This document shows positions 42,209-55,146 of a DNA stretch of 64,000 bases, in pieces; position 1 is the stretch's first letter, and every line of letters starts with the position of its first letter. This stretch comes from Spinacia oleracea. Its lineage: Eukaryota > Streptophyta > Magnoliopsida > Caryophyllales > Amaranthaceae. The translations under genes were made by a program, and so were the position numbers. The stretch spans positions 141,922,361 through 141,986,360 of the forward strand of contig NC_079492.1 of assembly GCF_020520425.1 (NCBI RefSeq), read 5' to 3'. The notes under the pieces were generated by a model. That model ran no database searches. It was not told where the DNA came from and worked only from the letters and a program-made list of their open reading frames with translations.

Positions 42209-43842
42209 TTATTTATATACTGGTTCGTATTTGAAGGAGGTGATCGATGGAGTTATAGTTCTCTCATAATCGCGGTCATCAAACATCATCTGATGAAGCC
42301 TTCGTTCACTATAAGTAATTTCCATCGAGACAGTACTCGTATTATTTGCAGTCCCAATATTATCGTTGTCCTCGTTCAGAACTGACATTACTCTCGATTC
42401 GATTCTGCTAATTCTGTATAAGTCATTGGTTAGGCACCCAAAACCACTGTCTTTGACATATAAATGGGATGCAATTCTTCCATTATGAGTCCATACATTG
42501 GCATCTACTACACTGCAATTCAAGTCGGCTAATACGGCCAATACATTTGATAACAGGTTTATTCTATACGTGCCTGTTAATTCCAAAGCTGTAACGCCTT
42601 TGTACTCGTAGGATCTTGTGAAATGGATGGTTCCAAGTGACTTTATCATTGACATTACCAACAACCACAAATAAATATAGAAAAAAGAGCTTAATTAGTT
42701 TCAGAAAATCCTAATGAAATGCCTAGCCAATTTAAAAGGGTATTTAAGACTTTGGTTAATGGTGAAATTAGTCATTGTTACCTGCTCCATATGACTAATA
42801 ACGTTTTCATCTTCCAATTTGTTTCTGTTAAGGTCAGTCACATAAAACACTGCATGACAAATAAGTTTGACACGCGGTTAGATTTATTTACTTAAATAAA
42901 TAACAATTATCTATTTATCTACTTGTACATACATGTGTCACAAATCATAATGCTAACCATTTTTTTTTTTTTTTTTGGGTGTAGAAAGAACCACAAAAGC
43001 AAAGCGATAAATGCTAAAAACATGACGTATAGTATAGGACATGCAGCGTCCTCAATCTCTGTTGTTTATAGGATCATATTGCAAAAGTTAAGACATGGTA
43101 TGATGGTAACATGTAGGAAGTCTCAACTCTAATCCTATTTTTTGGACACTACTAAATGGTTGCAAAGAGCTACTTCATCTAAACAATTACCATGTCAATA
43201 ATGTTCAATATTTTAGAGAAGTTAAACATTAAATTAGATTTAATTTTTGATTTCGGATTTCCCAACGGTGGATCGATATGGATGTCAATGAGGATCATCG
43301 ATCCCTAATACATATGTTACTCTGTAAAACTTTGATTGAATAGTTTACTCACCATCCAAGGCATCGGATGAAATGGAAGGTTTCTTAATGAAAAGATTAT
43401 GATCCGTGATCACCTTTTGGTCTGCTTCTAAGATAATCCCATATTTTGTAACGCTATCAACCTACCCACATACGTAGTAGTATAAGATACTTTGTAAGTA
43501 TAAATTAAAGCAATTCATCATTAATAATATTGAGATTTATATTATCAACAAATTTAATTACTCAAACAAACAACCCAGAAATACTTAGAAAATTAGAATT
43601 AGTAAATCTTACCTCAACACTATTGTCAATTGCAAATCTGCAGAATGAATAAATCACATCAGGGGTTATTTTCTTAATTCTTCCTAATTTATCTATTTAT
43701 TTATATACCATAGCATAATCTATAAAGCAAAAACGAAAAACCTTGAAGAAAATAGAAAAATAAATAAAAAAAACCTTGGAGTGTCCATGCGGAAATCAAG
43801 CTTCTCATCAAATTCGTCAAAACACGTAGTAGGCCACTCAAC
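42209..43842 (-). pseudogene. ACR: Truncated ACR paralogue (exons 1-5 partial)
   Basis: Introns are retained, so this is a DNA-level copy. Remnants in reading order: exon 1 43842-43775 with the start codon changed to GTT; exon 2 43637-43613, 21 nt shorter than in the intact gene; exon 3 43461-43353, 6 nt shorter (109 against 115); exon 4 42849-42782, full length; exon 5 from 42640, beginning [20 protein letters not shown] and still open through the second ACT domain to about 42240. Homology is lost after DDRDYER, so the rest of exon 5 and exons 6-7 (ACT3-ACT4) are absent. Exon 5 alone looks like a coding ORF, but loss of the ATG and the 3' half argues for a pseudogene. Confidence 0.92.
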
Positions 43843-45209
43843 ACAAACTAGAAATATATTCGTACTTCGTAGAGTTGATTAATTCTAAGTGCTACTATTT
43901 CTCATCTATAGCTGTTACTTCATCCGTTTCTTATTTGATGATACAATTTGATTTCGACACTATTGCTAATTTCAATTTGACTTTTTTTTTTTTTGTGATT
44001 TATGATTAATAAAAAAACATAGCAATGTGAGTTCTTATTAGATTCGTAACGATTAATATTTTCCTAATATTAATTTTTTATAATTTAGAAAGCATTAATA
44101 TTGAGGGGAGATGGAGGGAGGAAAATAGTCTGTCATCTAAGAGTTGAAACGATGGAGTGAGCAAAGCGATGAAAGAATTATAAAAATCATGCAGTGAAGC
44201 AGTAGCGGATTCAGAAATTCGAGATAGTGGAGTCACTATTTAAAAATTGATGAAAACTTTCACTAAAGTCATGTTTTTTTTTTAAATGAAATTTTAACTA
44301 TAAAAAAAGAAAAAAAAAATCAAGTGGGGTCAAGGACCCCTCAAAGAGGCATGTGGCTCCGCCACTGCAGTGAAGGGTTCGGTTCTTGTCCGATAAATGG
44401 TTTCGTGATCTCGCCCGATAAATGGTTCGATTCAAGTACGGGACAATCACATGAGACTATGAGAGTTAGGCAAGTTGTCGGAGGGCTCAAAATTGTTTGT
44501 AGGATGAGCCTGATTATCTACAAGAGCTGGGCCTAGCTCCAAGGCCCCAGATCCATGTATTATTATCTTAAGACAATAGTTAATCACATTTGTCAATACA
44601 CGATTTAGACACATTCGCCAATAAACGATTTCAAATAACCAACATAAGTTGGTGGAGTTGGTGGGGAACTCACCTTGTGACTTCACAAGTTCGAACCCCA
44701 TCAACTGCGAAATGCTTGGGAGTGGCTCAAACGATGACGAATCTAATAAGACCCCACACAACTATATATTTTCTTAATGAAATCAAACGAGTTTGTGAGT
44801 GGTGTCAAAAATCCAATTATGCCATCTACATGAAACGAATGACGTATATTTTTTTGAGAATAATACCATACTCCGTATATGAAGTACATTTAATTGCAGA
44901 ATATAAATTTTGGTAATACACCAAAATCTGAAAACAAAAAGTGAATTCAAAGAAAATAAAAAAAAACTGAAAATATGGGCTTGATTGACTATCCAACAAG
45001 AAGAGCAACCAGGGTCCAAGTCGTCCAACCATCCAAGAGCCCATAAATAACGGTTCAATGGTAACCAAAAATCAAAACCCAAGATCAAACCCCGTCTGTA
45101 TCAGAAATAACGGTGACGTATAGTATCGTTTTCAGTAAGGAAGGCAGAAGTGAGAAGACCAATCCACAATCACCCCCACACTCTGTGAAGTCTTCTCCAA
45201 CCTTCAACA
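43843..45209. other. Intergenic, upstream of ClpT, MITE and SINE relics
   Basis: 44205-44368 has ends AGTAGCGGATTCAGAAATT and GTGGCTCCGCCACTGCAG, an imperfect TIR pair of a common plant MITE type. 44644-44780 has tRNA-like A and B boxes (TGGGGAACTCACC, AGTTCGAACCCC) and may be a SINE relic. 43917-44118 may be a decayed Stowaway. No TATA box could be assigned confidently to the ClpT gene. Confidence 0.45.
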
Positions 45210-48200
45210 ATGGCTGCCAATGCTCACTCTCTCTCCAGAATACACTTACAGTTCCCTGAATTCAGAACATCTATCAACTCATCACAACGTATTTCGTCGC
45301 CTTTCATTTCCCTCAATTCACAGAATCCATTTCTGGGTAATCTTACACTCTCTCTCCTCCACCCTTCTTCAACAAGAACAACTCATGCACTCTCAATTAC
45401 AACCAAACGACACCCTGTTTCTTCCGCCGTCTCTTTTAGTCTCCCAACTGGGTAAGATTCTGTATTACCCATTTCTTTAATTTTGAAAAAATACCCTTTC
45501 TTATTTTAAGGGTTTTGATTTTAATTTCTGTGTTTGGCAGGATCCCGGATAGGGTTGTTGGTGATAAAATTCCCAAGTGAGTTGAAATTTGCATATTTAT
45601 TGATTAATTTTAAAGTTTGATTTCATGGGGTTTTGTGTTGATTGGGATTTTGTTGATGGGTTGGGAAATGAATTGAAGCAGGTGGTCAGGGAGGGCAATT
45701 AAATCATTTGCTATGAGTGAATTGGAAGCTAGGAAGCTCAAGTACCCTACAACTGGGACTGAAGCCCTTCTTATGGGACTTCTTATAGAAGGTTAGTCTT
45801 GTGAACCTTGATGAAGGGGGCATAATTCAGTATATGAAAATGTTATTTTGGTTATTGTTTCGAATTTTGAGTTATACTATTACTTACTATGTATGTTGCT
45901 CAGTTGAACACATCATGCTCGTTGCTGTCAATATGGCAATTACTGAATTTGCATTGAGTTCATGTTCTCCTTAAAGCTAGTTTAAGATGAATTAATATTA
46001 TGATTTCGCTGGCTATTTGATTTGAATATCATCGTTGTATTGATCTCTCGAAAAGAGCCTAGCTTCTTTTTTTTATTGGGGGTGAAAATTTGAACATTTG
46101 GACTTAACTTGCCAAATGCAAATAAGAGAATCTGTATTGGATGGTGTTTGTTGCCGAATTCAAGTTCTGTGAGAGACCAAGGGTTGTTTATACGCGTGGT
46201 TAAGGTTTTTCTGCATTGTTTATGTGTTAATGTCTTTAAGGACCTTTCATGTGTGTCCTTGTAGGAGGTTAGGCTATCAAACCGTTTGCCTCTTCATCCT
46301 TCTAAAACCAGGATTACTAAATTAAGCTTTACTATTTGAACTCATTCTTTGTTTTCAGATTGCGTAAAAGGTGTCTCTTACATTTGAACTTGTGAGTACT
46401 ACAAAGATGCAAGTTAAATTTGTGTGTGCTACTGGTCACTATTACCTTTCTTGCTAGTTTGATTAAATCATTAGAATGTCACTCCTTTGTTAAACTTGCT
46501 TATATTGGGACTTACTTTTAGCTTGAAGTTTATAGATAAGTGAATTAATGAGTAAGGAACATAATAACGATATTGCTTTGTGGGGATTATGTATGTGTTA
46601 AACAATATAAAGTTTGTCAAGTTGCTTAGGCTCAGCGAAAAAGAAGATGTCATTAATAAGAGCTCATATAATTTTATTTCGTAAAAGTCAAAAGCTATTA
46701 TAGGCATTTTTAAGGGAATGTGTAGTCAAGGGTAACAGAAGTGAGAAATTTAGATTTTAGACTCAAATTCTATGTCCTGCATCAAAAAGGCTGAAGAACC
46801 GAAGTTGAGTGCTTGTTGTTGAAGTTGACAATATAGAGATGTGGAAGAACGCTTACATAAGTCTTACGGTGAAATTAGACAACTTGACACTAGTATACTT
46901 TATCTCATTGTATCAGTTTCAATAGAAGAAACTAAGGAAACTGTGTGAAAGCAAACAGAAGCACGAAAATCCCTAGGATATGAAGTGTTAGCATATTTAG
47001 CTTATTAATGTCATGAGTAAGGCTAGATGACTAATTACTAGCCACCTAACAATAAACAAAATAATCCAAAAGTCAGTTATTGTCAATTTAACTCGTGTTT
47101 TATAGATTTAAGGAAATTATGAATCTCCTAATTGCCCCTTTGATAGGCGGTAGAAAAAGATGACAGTGTTAATGAATTTGTATTGTATATTTGTGAGAAA
47201 AGTCATATATTAATGCCCATGATAATGCTACTTCACCCTATTATGTCATTTCTTTATAAATCTTCATTACCATCGATTATCACTTGGTGAGTGGTAGTGG
47301 ATGAGAATGAAAATTTGTGGAAAAAAAATTAACAAGTGTGATATGAGATTGCATTACCATGGACATTATGATGTTACTTTCCTACCAGATTACACTTAGA
47401 TTCGTTCCCACTCCCGCAAGTTATTACCGACTATTAAAGGGCTGAACTTCCTTAATTTGTTTGGTTAGAACTAAGGTAGGGGGAAGATTTGAATTTCTTT
47501 GGTTAGTGTTTGGTTTGAGGAAGGAATTGAAACCCTCATCTCAACCAACTATTCTCCTTCTTTCACCTATCCTGTTTATCATAAGTTTGTAACTAAAGTT
47601 TCAACCATAACAAAGTGCATCATGGCCCTTTCCATGGTGGTTCTCCAATATTCATCTTAATGATCTCTGGGATTGTGCCGTTGCTCACTTCGTTCCTCTT
47701 GTTGTTAAGCTCTTCTTAGTTGAAATTCAGTTCTTCTTTTCCATGGAAAATTTCCTTCGAATTTGACCACAAAGGCACTAAATGGAGCATACGTGTCTAA
47801 ATTCGTCTCCCTAAGATTGCCAAATGCTTAACGAAGTTAAAGTGACACTTCCATATTCTGGATATCTTTCTCTTTGCCTACACTCCCTTATTTACAGCAT
47901 TTCTAGGTCTCTTTCCCCTTTAACCAACCAACTATTTTCCTATTCAAGCTACCCTTAACAAACTAATTATGCAATGCCTAAACCTAAAATACACCTTCCT
48001 ATTAGGCTAGCTCATTACTCTCTAAAGTTTTATATCTACTTGTTTCATAGTGTTCAATGAGGGGACTACAGATAGTAGTGATGCTTGGTTGTCTGTGGTG
48101 ACAGTTTTGGTCGAGGTAATGGCGGCGGATAGGAAGGTGTTGGCTGAATGGATAACAACTACACCTTAAGTTCAACAAGCAAGAGACACTAAGATTAACT

Positions 48201-51153
48201 AAAAACTACGAATGTAATTGAAAAGATCAAAATTCAATGTAACTAACAACTGCTTTGCCTAACAACTCTTGATCGATCATAGGGATTTCCATGGGGAATT
48301 AAGCTACCTAGCTAGCTACCTTTAATTTGCTTGATAATTATATATGTTTTGATAAATTAATTAACAGAGTATGTAGGGAAATGTTATTGGTTACTTGGTT
48401 AAGCTAAGTCAAAGTTATAGGTAAACTGCTCCAGAGTAACACATAAGTTAAACACAAACTCACATTAAATGGGGAGACAAGGGACTAAAAAAAGTTCTAT
48501 AGGTGATTCTAATCGGGAAACCTAGCCTTAAGTCCTCTTTCAAGGATGCATTAACGTAAGAAACTCCTAATCCCAAGATTATGAATAGAATGTGAAGATT
48601 GTTAGAAAGGAGTTCGTCTTTTATTTGATCTTTCAATTAGTCCTCTATGGAAGCTTAGAAATTTCTGAACTTAACCACTTTATAAAGCATTTATGACAAT
48701 GAAACACAAACTAGCCAAGGAAGTAAGCATCCAATCCAACTATCAAATAAGAGTCTACACCTATACCTTTATCTTCCAATGAAAAAGCAAAGCAGTAGCA
48801 TGGCAAGCATTCATGTAGGCATACAAACACAAGCATACTACCAACACAATGACAATCAACTTTCAACACAAACCATGCTTGATAGTCTTCACCCTCATAC
48901 TAAGCAACTATTCAATGCTTATATTGTGAAGTAGAACTCAATCTTCACATTCAATTCTTGCAAGCAAGGAGGAATCTATATTTATCAAATCTCTGCTAGC
49001 AAGATAATTAACTACTAATGATAGAAAGATAATCTCATCAAGTAAATATAAAATAAAGTGAGGAAAAGTTGAAGCTCTAATAGTCAAAAGATTGTTAATA
49101 ACCTAAGATTAAGCAAGTAATAACAAGGATTGAACTATGATTAAAAAAACTAATCCAGATTAAGGCATTAAGCATGAGATTATGCTATAGTGCTAACTAA
49201 GAAAAATAAGATTAACTAGTAATTGTTGAAAAGATACAAAGAGGGAAAGATAAAGTCAAGAAATCGCTAAGAAGCTTGAAAATTCAAAGATTTCTCCAGT
49301 AAATCTCCCAACCAAGAGTTTCTCTTGCAAGAATATGGGGTCCAAACCTAGTGGGGTGCTTGTTCCGATTGGTGTATCTTCTAAAGTTTGGAGTAGTCGC
49401 TCCGTGGTAGCTCCATAGCCCCTCTCCAAAAGTTCTGTTCCAAAGCAGGAGAGCCTGCTCTGGGTATTGCTTAGCGCCCGCTCCGTGTAACTTCTGAATG
49501 ACCGCTCCTAATGAGGTTTCTAAATCTCAATAGTGTCTGTTGCTCATTGGTTCCAAAAGCTATGACCAGCTTCCCGAGCTTTGACAATCTCCATCGAACA
49601 TTTATTGACCTACAACTACAAGAAAACGCAAACGAAAGCAAGACACCACAAAAGAAAGCACGAGATGGGAATCTGGAAGAAAAAAAACATGAAATTAGGA
49701 AAAAAGGAGGGATAGGGGTGGGAAGATGGAATTATGGAAATCTATTGTTGACATCAGTAAAAAGTGAAAGCAGAGTAGACATAGGGGAAAAAAGCAAGGA
49801 AAACATGAAAATTAAGACTAATCCATGAGCAAGATTTTCAACAGTCGCCACAATGTTAAGGGCGTTGATCCTTAAATTTGATGATGTTGTAGGAGAATTG
49901 TTAGAAGATTCATTCTTAGGATGATGATGTTGCACAAAAACTTTTCAGAGAACCAGCTATTGTCGAGTTTGTTGTTTCTTAAAGTGCTTGCTCTTTTACA
50001 GTGTGACTTCTTATGTCTTCTCAGTAATCTACTTGCTAGTGTATCTGTTTCTGTTGTCCCTGTCTCTCTTGCCGAGGAGCTCTTTTGGTAGATTTCATCT
50101 GTTTCTTCCTAATATTTTTTTTATAAAACAGATACAAAATTTGAAGCAATATAGAGAAATTGCAAAATGATGTTTTAGCTTGAGATTTAGCCATAAGATT
50201 ATGTCTTCTGTCTCCAGTGATTGAAGTAATTTTTAAGGTACATAGAGAATTTGGAATACGTACCTTAGCTTTTCCAACTGGAGTTTTACCTTTCTTTCTT
50301 CTGCAGGAACTAGTCCCGCTTCAAGGTTTTTAAGGGAAAATGGAATCACACTCACCAAGGTCAAAGAGGAAAGTATAAAGTTACTTGGAAAAGGTGATTT
50401 GTACTTCTTCAGCCCAGAACATCCCCCTATCACTGAATCAGCTCAAAGAGCACTTGACTGGGCATTGGACCAGAAGCTGAAACCAGGTATTCATTTGTCC
50501 ATATATTATTTTGCAGCTATCCAACATGTTTGGTTTTAGTTGTGTTATCAATATCTTAAAATTAACGTTCCTGTTTTCTGTAATGATGATATCACTGTGT
50601 CTTATAGTTAGGGTCATCATGATAAAATTTATCTCTGGATGCTTAAGTTTGAGACTTGATTCCCAGTAAGGTCTTAGGATGAAGTTGATTTCCTTGCTTG
50701 GTTTGTGTATTCTGAAAAAATTTATGAACACAAATTGAAAAAGGGACCAAGTACAATATCCTTTTATTGTATGATAGTGCCCGTAAAAACTACTCCTGGT
50801 GAGTAGAGACTAAAACATAGCCACTATCTTTTAGATGTCGATTTGACCTTTTGTATTGGTATGGCAATCTACTAATCTTAAGTTGCTAAAAACTCTGTCA
50901 AAATTCAGACCACTGATTCTGGTCATTGTAATTTGTAACCAAATAAAAGAGGGAACTTCAGTGGGACTCATTACACATTGTCTTATACGCAGATGAAAAT
51001 GGGGAAATTACAACAATTGATTTGCTTCTTGGAGTATGGTCCGAGGAGGATTCTCCTGGTCATAAGATATTGGCTGCCCTAGGTTTTGATGATGACAAAG
51101 CCAAAAAGCTTAAATCTGTAGGTTCTAAACCTGGCTTTGATGAAGATAAGTAA
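45210..51153 (+). CDS. CLPT: Plastid Clp protease accessory subunit ClpT (double Clp-N), 5 exons, 242 aa
   Basis: Exons: 45210-45451, 45541-45576, 45682-45791, 50307-50486 and 50993-51153; all introns are GT-AG and the frame closes at TAA 51151-51153. The first 75 or so residues are rich in Ser/Thr and poor in acidic residues, a likely chloroplast transit peptide. The mature part contains two Clp-N-like helical repeats: residues 105-180 (GTEALLMGLLIEG, ASRFLRENGITL, LLGKGDLYFFSPEHPP) and about 185-235 (SAQRALDWALDQ, IDLLLGVWSEEDSPGHKILA). The order and length match ClpT1/ClpT2 (about 240 aa), which bind the ClpPR core in the stroma; T1 versus T2 was not resolved. The third intron is 4.5 kb. 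It is convergent with the MATE gene. Confidence 0.95.
45792..50306 (+). other. Large third intron of ClpT, probably enlarged by insertion
   Basis: 4.5 kb, against 89, 105 and 506 bp for the other introns. The composition shifts along it; 48050-49900 looks foreign to the flanks, but I could not assign it to a transposon family, and no TIR, LTR or target duplication was recognised. ORFs inside (for example 49511-49828) show no known domain. Confidence 0.6.
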
Positions 51154-51578
51154 TCCATAATCCATATAGACCTTCTTTTGACATGGCTAACATTGTAATT
51201 CTTTTATCATAGAAAGCATGTAAATGGTGACCGAGCTCTTGTTAGAAAATCATGTAATGTGCTCGAATCACAAACTTTCATCCATTCTTCACTCCACACG
51301 TTTTTTGTGTATTACCATTCCCTCGATGGAACAATTTCCAGATAGGAAAACCATGATTTTCCTCTTATTCTGAACTTTATAAAATTTGAATTATTATTGT
51401 TAGTTTCTTTTTGAGTGTAGTATAGAGATTTCTTACAATATTTATATTGTTGTTAACATTTGTATCCTTCATATGGTAATGATTCATGGACATAGAAACT
51501 TAACCATATCTATTCATTGATTTTCTTCTTCAGTCGATAGATACAAATATCGTACTCGTATAATTTTTGGTGTCCGGG

Positions 51579-53093
51579 TCATGCTGTAAGTTCAGGACAC
51601 GGGCTTTTTCCCGAGGTTTTAACTTCGCTTTCGTCTGACAAAAACTCTTCTCCGGCTGAGGCTCGTACTTGAGCCTTGCCTGCTTCTGCTACCCAGTCAA
51701 TTCTTGCTATAAACACCAATAGCAAGACCAAGCAGGTTGATGCCCCAGCCAAGAACCCTAAGAAAAGGCCCCCAAGCCCTAGCTTTGCTTTGAAACCCAA
51801 GACACCACCCAAGGGTAAAGCCAGCAAGTAGAACCCTCCAAGGCTTGCGTACGTACCGAGCCATGGCCTTGCTGTTCCTCGGACAATACCTCCGGAAACT
51901 GTCAACGGAAAGTTAGCCACTTCAATCATAGCCATTATGACCATCATTTTCTTGACCCCTTTAATTACCCCCTCGCTATGGCTGAATAGTGGGCCCCACC
52001 AACTCCGGGCCGACACCATGACAGCGGCCCCCACACAACCTGAGAAGGCTGCTGTAACGAGTGACACGTAGGCTGATTTGTAAGCAGCTTTTGGTTGGTT
52101 CGCCCCAAGTTCGTTAGACACCCGGGTGGATGCACATACAGAGAGAGAGAGCATCACCGAGAACAGCAAGTAGTCGAAATTGAGCACAATCACGAGCACC
52201 CCAACAGCTTCCTTGGCATTAGGAAGTCGTCCTGTGAGGAGGACTAGGATCTCGTAGCACCACCACTCTAAGCAGGTAGTCAGGCAGCATGGCCCGCATA
52301 ACCCGAGCAAGGCCCGCCACTCCTTGATCCCGTGATCCCACCACCCGCTTTCCTGCCACTTCTCTCTTCCCCTCAGTTCTAAGTGTAACACATAGATTGC
52401 TAGAAGTAACATTACTAGAAGATCACTTACCCAGACTGCTATGGCTACCCCTTCAAAACCCTTTGCTTGTATCAACAATATGTTGATCGGCACATGGAAA
52501 GCTACTGCAAGAGTAGAGCTTAGCATTATCGGAATAGTGATTCCCTGAGCACTCAAGTAAGCTTTTAGAGGGCATAGGAACGCGTTCACCATCAAATCCG
52601 GTAGCAGATAGAGAAGATACTTTTCAGCCATAGCTACCATATCCCGTTGTTGCCCGAAGAGGGGAAGAATTTTTCCAATATTCAGCCAAAGAATCGATAT
52701 GGGGAGGGTGGCTAGGAGAAGCAAAAGAGTTGCCATGAGTAGAGTCCTATGAAGCAGCCTGTAGTTCTTCGCGCCATATGCCTGCCCACATATCGGTTCC
52801 ATGGCCCCACATAAACCCGTCAAGATTGAGTAACCGGTGACATTAGCAAACGTGAACCCTAGAGCTCCTCCAGCTAGTTGTAGCTCACCGAGTCTTCCCA
52901 AAAAGGCTGTCGTGATTGCTTGCTTAATGAACCATGTCAAGTTCATTGCCATAAGTGGGACCGCTATCCCTCGTTGCTGCCTTAGCTCGGAAGTAGCATC
53001 TATGACTAAGTATTTTGACCATGATACCGCTGCAGGCGGAGGTGGAGGTTGATGATCCCCTGGTTTCGGTTTTGGCGGTGATGTTGTAGGCAT
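51579..53093 (-). CDS. DTX: MATE/DTX multidrug and toxin extrusion transporter, single exon, 504 aa
   Basis: An uninterrupted ORF from ATG 53093 to the stop at 51579. A proline-rich cytosolic N-terminus (residues 1-25) precedes 12 predicted membrane segments in two MatE halves (about 45-205 and 265-430). Family motifs: TAFLGRLGELQLAGGALGF, SILTGLCGAMEPICGQAYGA, EWWCYEILVLLTGRLPN, ASTRVSNELGANQP and GGIVRGTARPWLG. The intronless structure and these motifs place it in the plant DTX clade around DTX48-56. Members are proton- or ion-coupled exporters of organic compounds in plasma or internal membranes; the substrate is not predictable. The C-terminal tail is hydrophilic and variable. It ends 425 bp from ClpT, tail to tail. 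Confidence 0.96.
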   Translation of the reverse strand: MPTTSPPKPKPGDHQPPPPPAAVSWSKYLVIDATSELRQQRGIAVPLMAMNLTWFIKQAITTAFLGRLGELQLAGGALGFTFANVTGYSILTGLCGAMEPICGQAYGAKNYRLLHRTLLMATLLLLLATLPISILWLNIGKILPLFGQQRDMVAMAEKYLLYLLPDLMVNAFLCPLKAYLSAQGITIPIMLSSTLAVAFHVPINILLIQAKGFEGVAIAVWVSDLLVMLLLAIYVLHLELRGREKWQESGWWDHGIKEWRALLGLCGPCCLTTCLEWWCYEILVLLTGRLPNAKEAVGVLVIVLNFDYLLFSVMLSLSVCASTRVSNELGANQPKAAYKSAYVSLVTAAFSGCVGAAVMVSARSWWGPLFSHSEGVIKGVKKMMVIMAMIEVANFPLTVSGGIVRGTARPWLGTYASLGGFYLLALPLGGVLGFKAKLGLGGLFLGFLAGASTCLVLLLVFIARIDWVAEAGKAQVRASAGEEFLSDESEVKTSGKSPCPELTA

Positions 53094-53142
53094 GGTGGTG
53101 GTTGATTGAAAAAAGTGGATGGTATGGTAAAGAAAGTTAATG

Positions 53143-53149
53143 TTTTATA
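53143..53149 (-). promoter_or_regulatory. TATA box of the MATE gene
   Basis: TATAAAA on the minus strand, 50 bp upstream of the ATG, implies a very short 5' UTR of about 20 nt. Plausible by position and sequence only. Confidence 0.5.
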
Positions 53150-55146
53150 CTTAGAAGGTGATAAGGTTGATTAAGCGTAAGTGAGTGCATGAGTTTTGTG
53201 ATGGAGATCAGATGTGTAAAGAAAATGAAGGAAAAATGGGATTTAAAAGAGCATACAATAATGCATGAAGTGAGAGGATTGTGTGTAGTGCGTGATGAGT
53301 TCATGAATCATGAGTAGGCCATTGCTAACACTTCTTTTACATGCTAATTTTTACTAGCTACTTGTATATGGTAAAATATTAAATGTAGTTGTAGAATTTG
53401 TTATACACTTTCTGTTAAAAGATTTCGAGTGCAATTCGATTCATAGTTATCTAAGTTATGGAGATTTTATTCTTTCTTTCACGTAAAATGTATACTACGT
53501 AATACTTACTCCAATTTTATTTATATAACACATTTGAGTTTTGGACATTATTCATACAAGCTCATTTGACTTACTTTTGTGATTTATATTCTTTTTTTTT
53601 GGACAGCATGTGTTTTATATTTAAAGAAAGAATATAGCCGTGTGAGTCTTTTTAGATTCGTCTCAATTTTTTTATTTTTAAATTTCAACTTTTAATAATT
53701 GAAGATATTAATTAATATTTGAAATCATACATCGACAAACGTGATTAGCAATTGTCTCATATAAATAAGAACAAATGAAGTAATTAATAGCCGTCTAGGG
53801 GAACGTTCTCAAAGGTGGTCCTATTAAGGATCAAGAAAAATGTCATAAAGTAGTTGTAACGATTTCATGATGAGTAAGATACGTACTATAACGATAAAAT
53901 ATTCTCCAAACATAAGATCTAAAATGCTTACAGGATATGAATCAATTTTGGCATTTTTTCGCAGCCAAAGAATCGCATATTTTAAATAAAAATATTTAAA
54001 TCATGCTTATAGTATGTAGCTAGAGCTTGATCCAAATGTGCCATTTTTGACAAGATAAAGGGCGAATTAAGTCTCAGTTTGGTGCAACTTTACCAGAATT
54101 AAGCATTTTAACAGAGATTCCAAGCTGATTAATTAAGCTCAAAACAGGATTAATGGAGAAAGTTGTTGAGATTAGCAATATAATACGCGTGTTCATTTTT
54201 TAGGCCACTAGGGAGTTGGATGTATCGTGTACGTACCCCTATCAGCTACTAAACTCACATTCAACTTTTAAACAAGTGATATGCTCTCCAACAAATAAAT
54301 CAAATGCATCAACTTTTTTTTAATAAAAAACTACGAAAAAGTTTAGAAGAGTAATAAGTACGGTATATTAAAGTATGAATTGTTATTATATCCGTCATAA
54401 CTTCAATTACGATACATATACTCCGTATATAGTTGTTTAAACTCTAAAGTACCTATATGAATAACTCTCGCCTTTTTATATTATAATACGCATATTTTTT
54501 AAAGTACGTAGTTACGTACTATGCTACTACGGAGTATATATGAATTATTTCTCGCGTTTTAATATTATATACGAAGTACTTTTTAAAGTACGTATTAAAT
54601 GTTATATGAATTATTTCTCGCCTTTACTAATGTTATATGAAGTATAAACTATTTATGTTCTTTGCTATTTCTTTTTTCGCGAAAGCGAGGGGAGTACCCC
54701 CAACAAACAAACAAACGAAAGCAAAGAAACAATGTTAGTAAGAAAAATGTTCTTTGCTATTGTAGGAGTATTTATTTGTTTGATCAAATCCTATAAAAGT
54801 ATCTATCATGCAAATAATTGCTTCGAATTTGAGCCACAAAATCTATGATTGTATATCAAAACATTGACAAGAAAAGAAAGAAAGGAGAAAATGTACATTT
54901 TGAGAAAGGAAAAAGGGTAAATTATTTTTGTCAAGCTTCTTCATTATTATTGTATTGCTTGGCCACTAAATTAGCTTTTAATATTTAGTGGGATTGGAGC
55001 TAGACCTCTTTGTTTTGTCCATTTGTTTAATTTTTAAGACAATCAAATTCCAATCACAAAAAGAAAAGCTCAAATTTGGGACAACTAAAGTTTGAGAAAA
55101 AATATCTTAGAAAAATGCAAATGTAAAGGCCCACTTCTAAATGATA
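53150..55146. other. Intergenic upstream of MATE, no gene seen
   Basis: 53510-53782 may be a decayed Stowaway-like element (ACTCCAATTTTATTTATATA near the left, TCATATAAATAAGAACAAAT near the right). TATGAATTATTTCTCGC recurs near 54460, 54539 and 54605, a short degenerate direct repeat of about 70 bp with TACTCCGTA/TACGGAGTA words at 54419 and 54528. Confidence 0.5.

Noticed and set aside
42209-42670. A functional short ACT-domain gene of 153 codons
   Set aside because: It is exon 5 of a degraded paralogue read through an intron; the upstream start codon is lost and the downstream exons are absent.
49511-49828. A 105-codon gene within ClpT intron 3
   Set aside because: The product is lysine-rich low-complexity sequence, has no recognised domain, and the frame has no supporting start context or neighbours.
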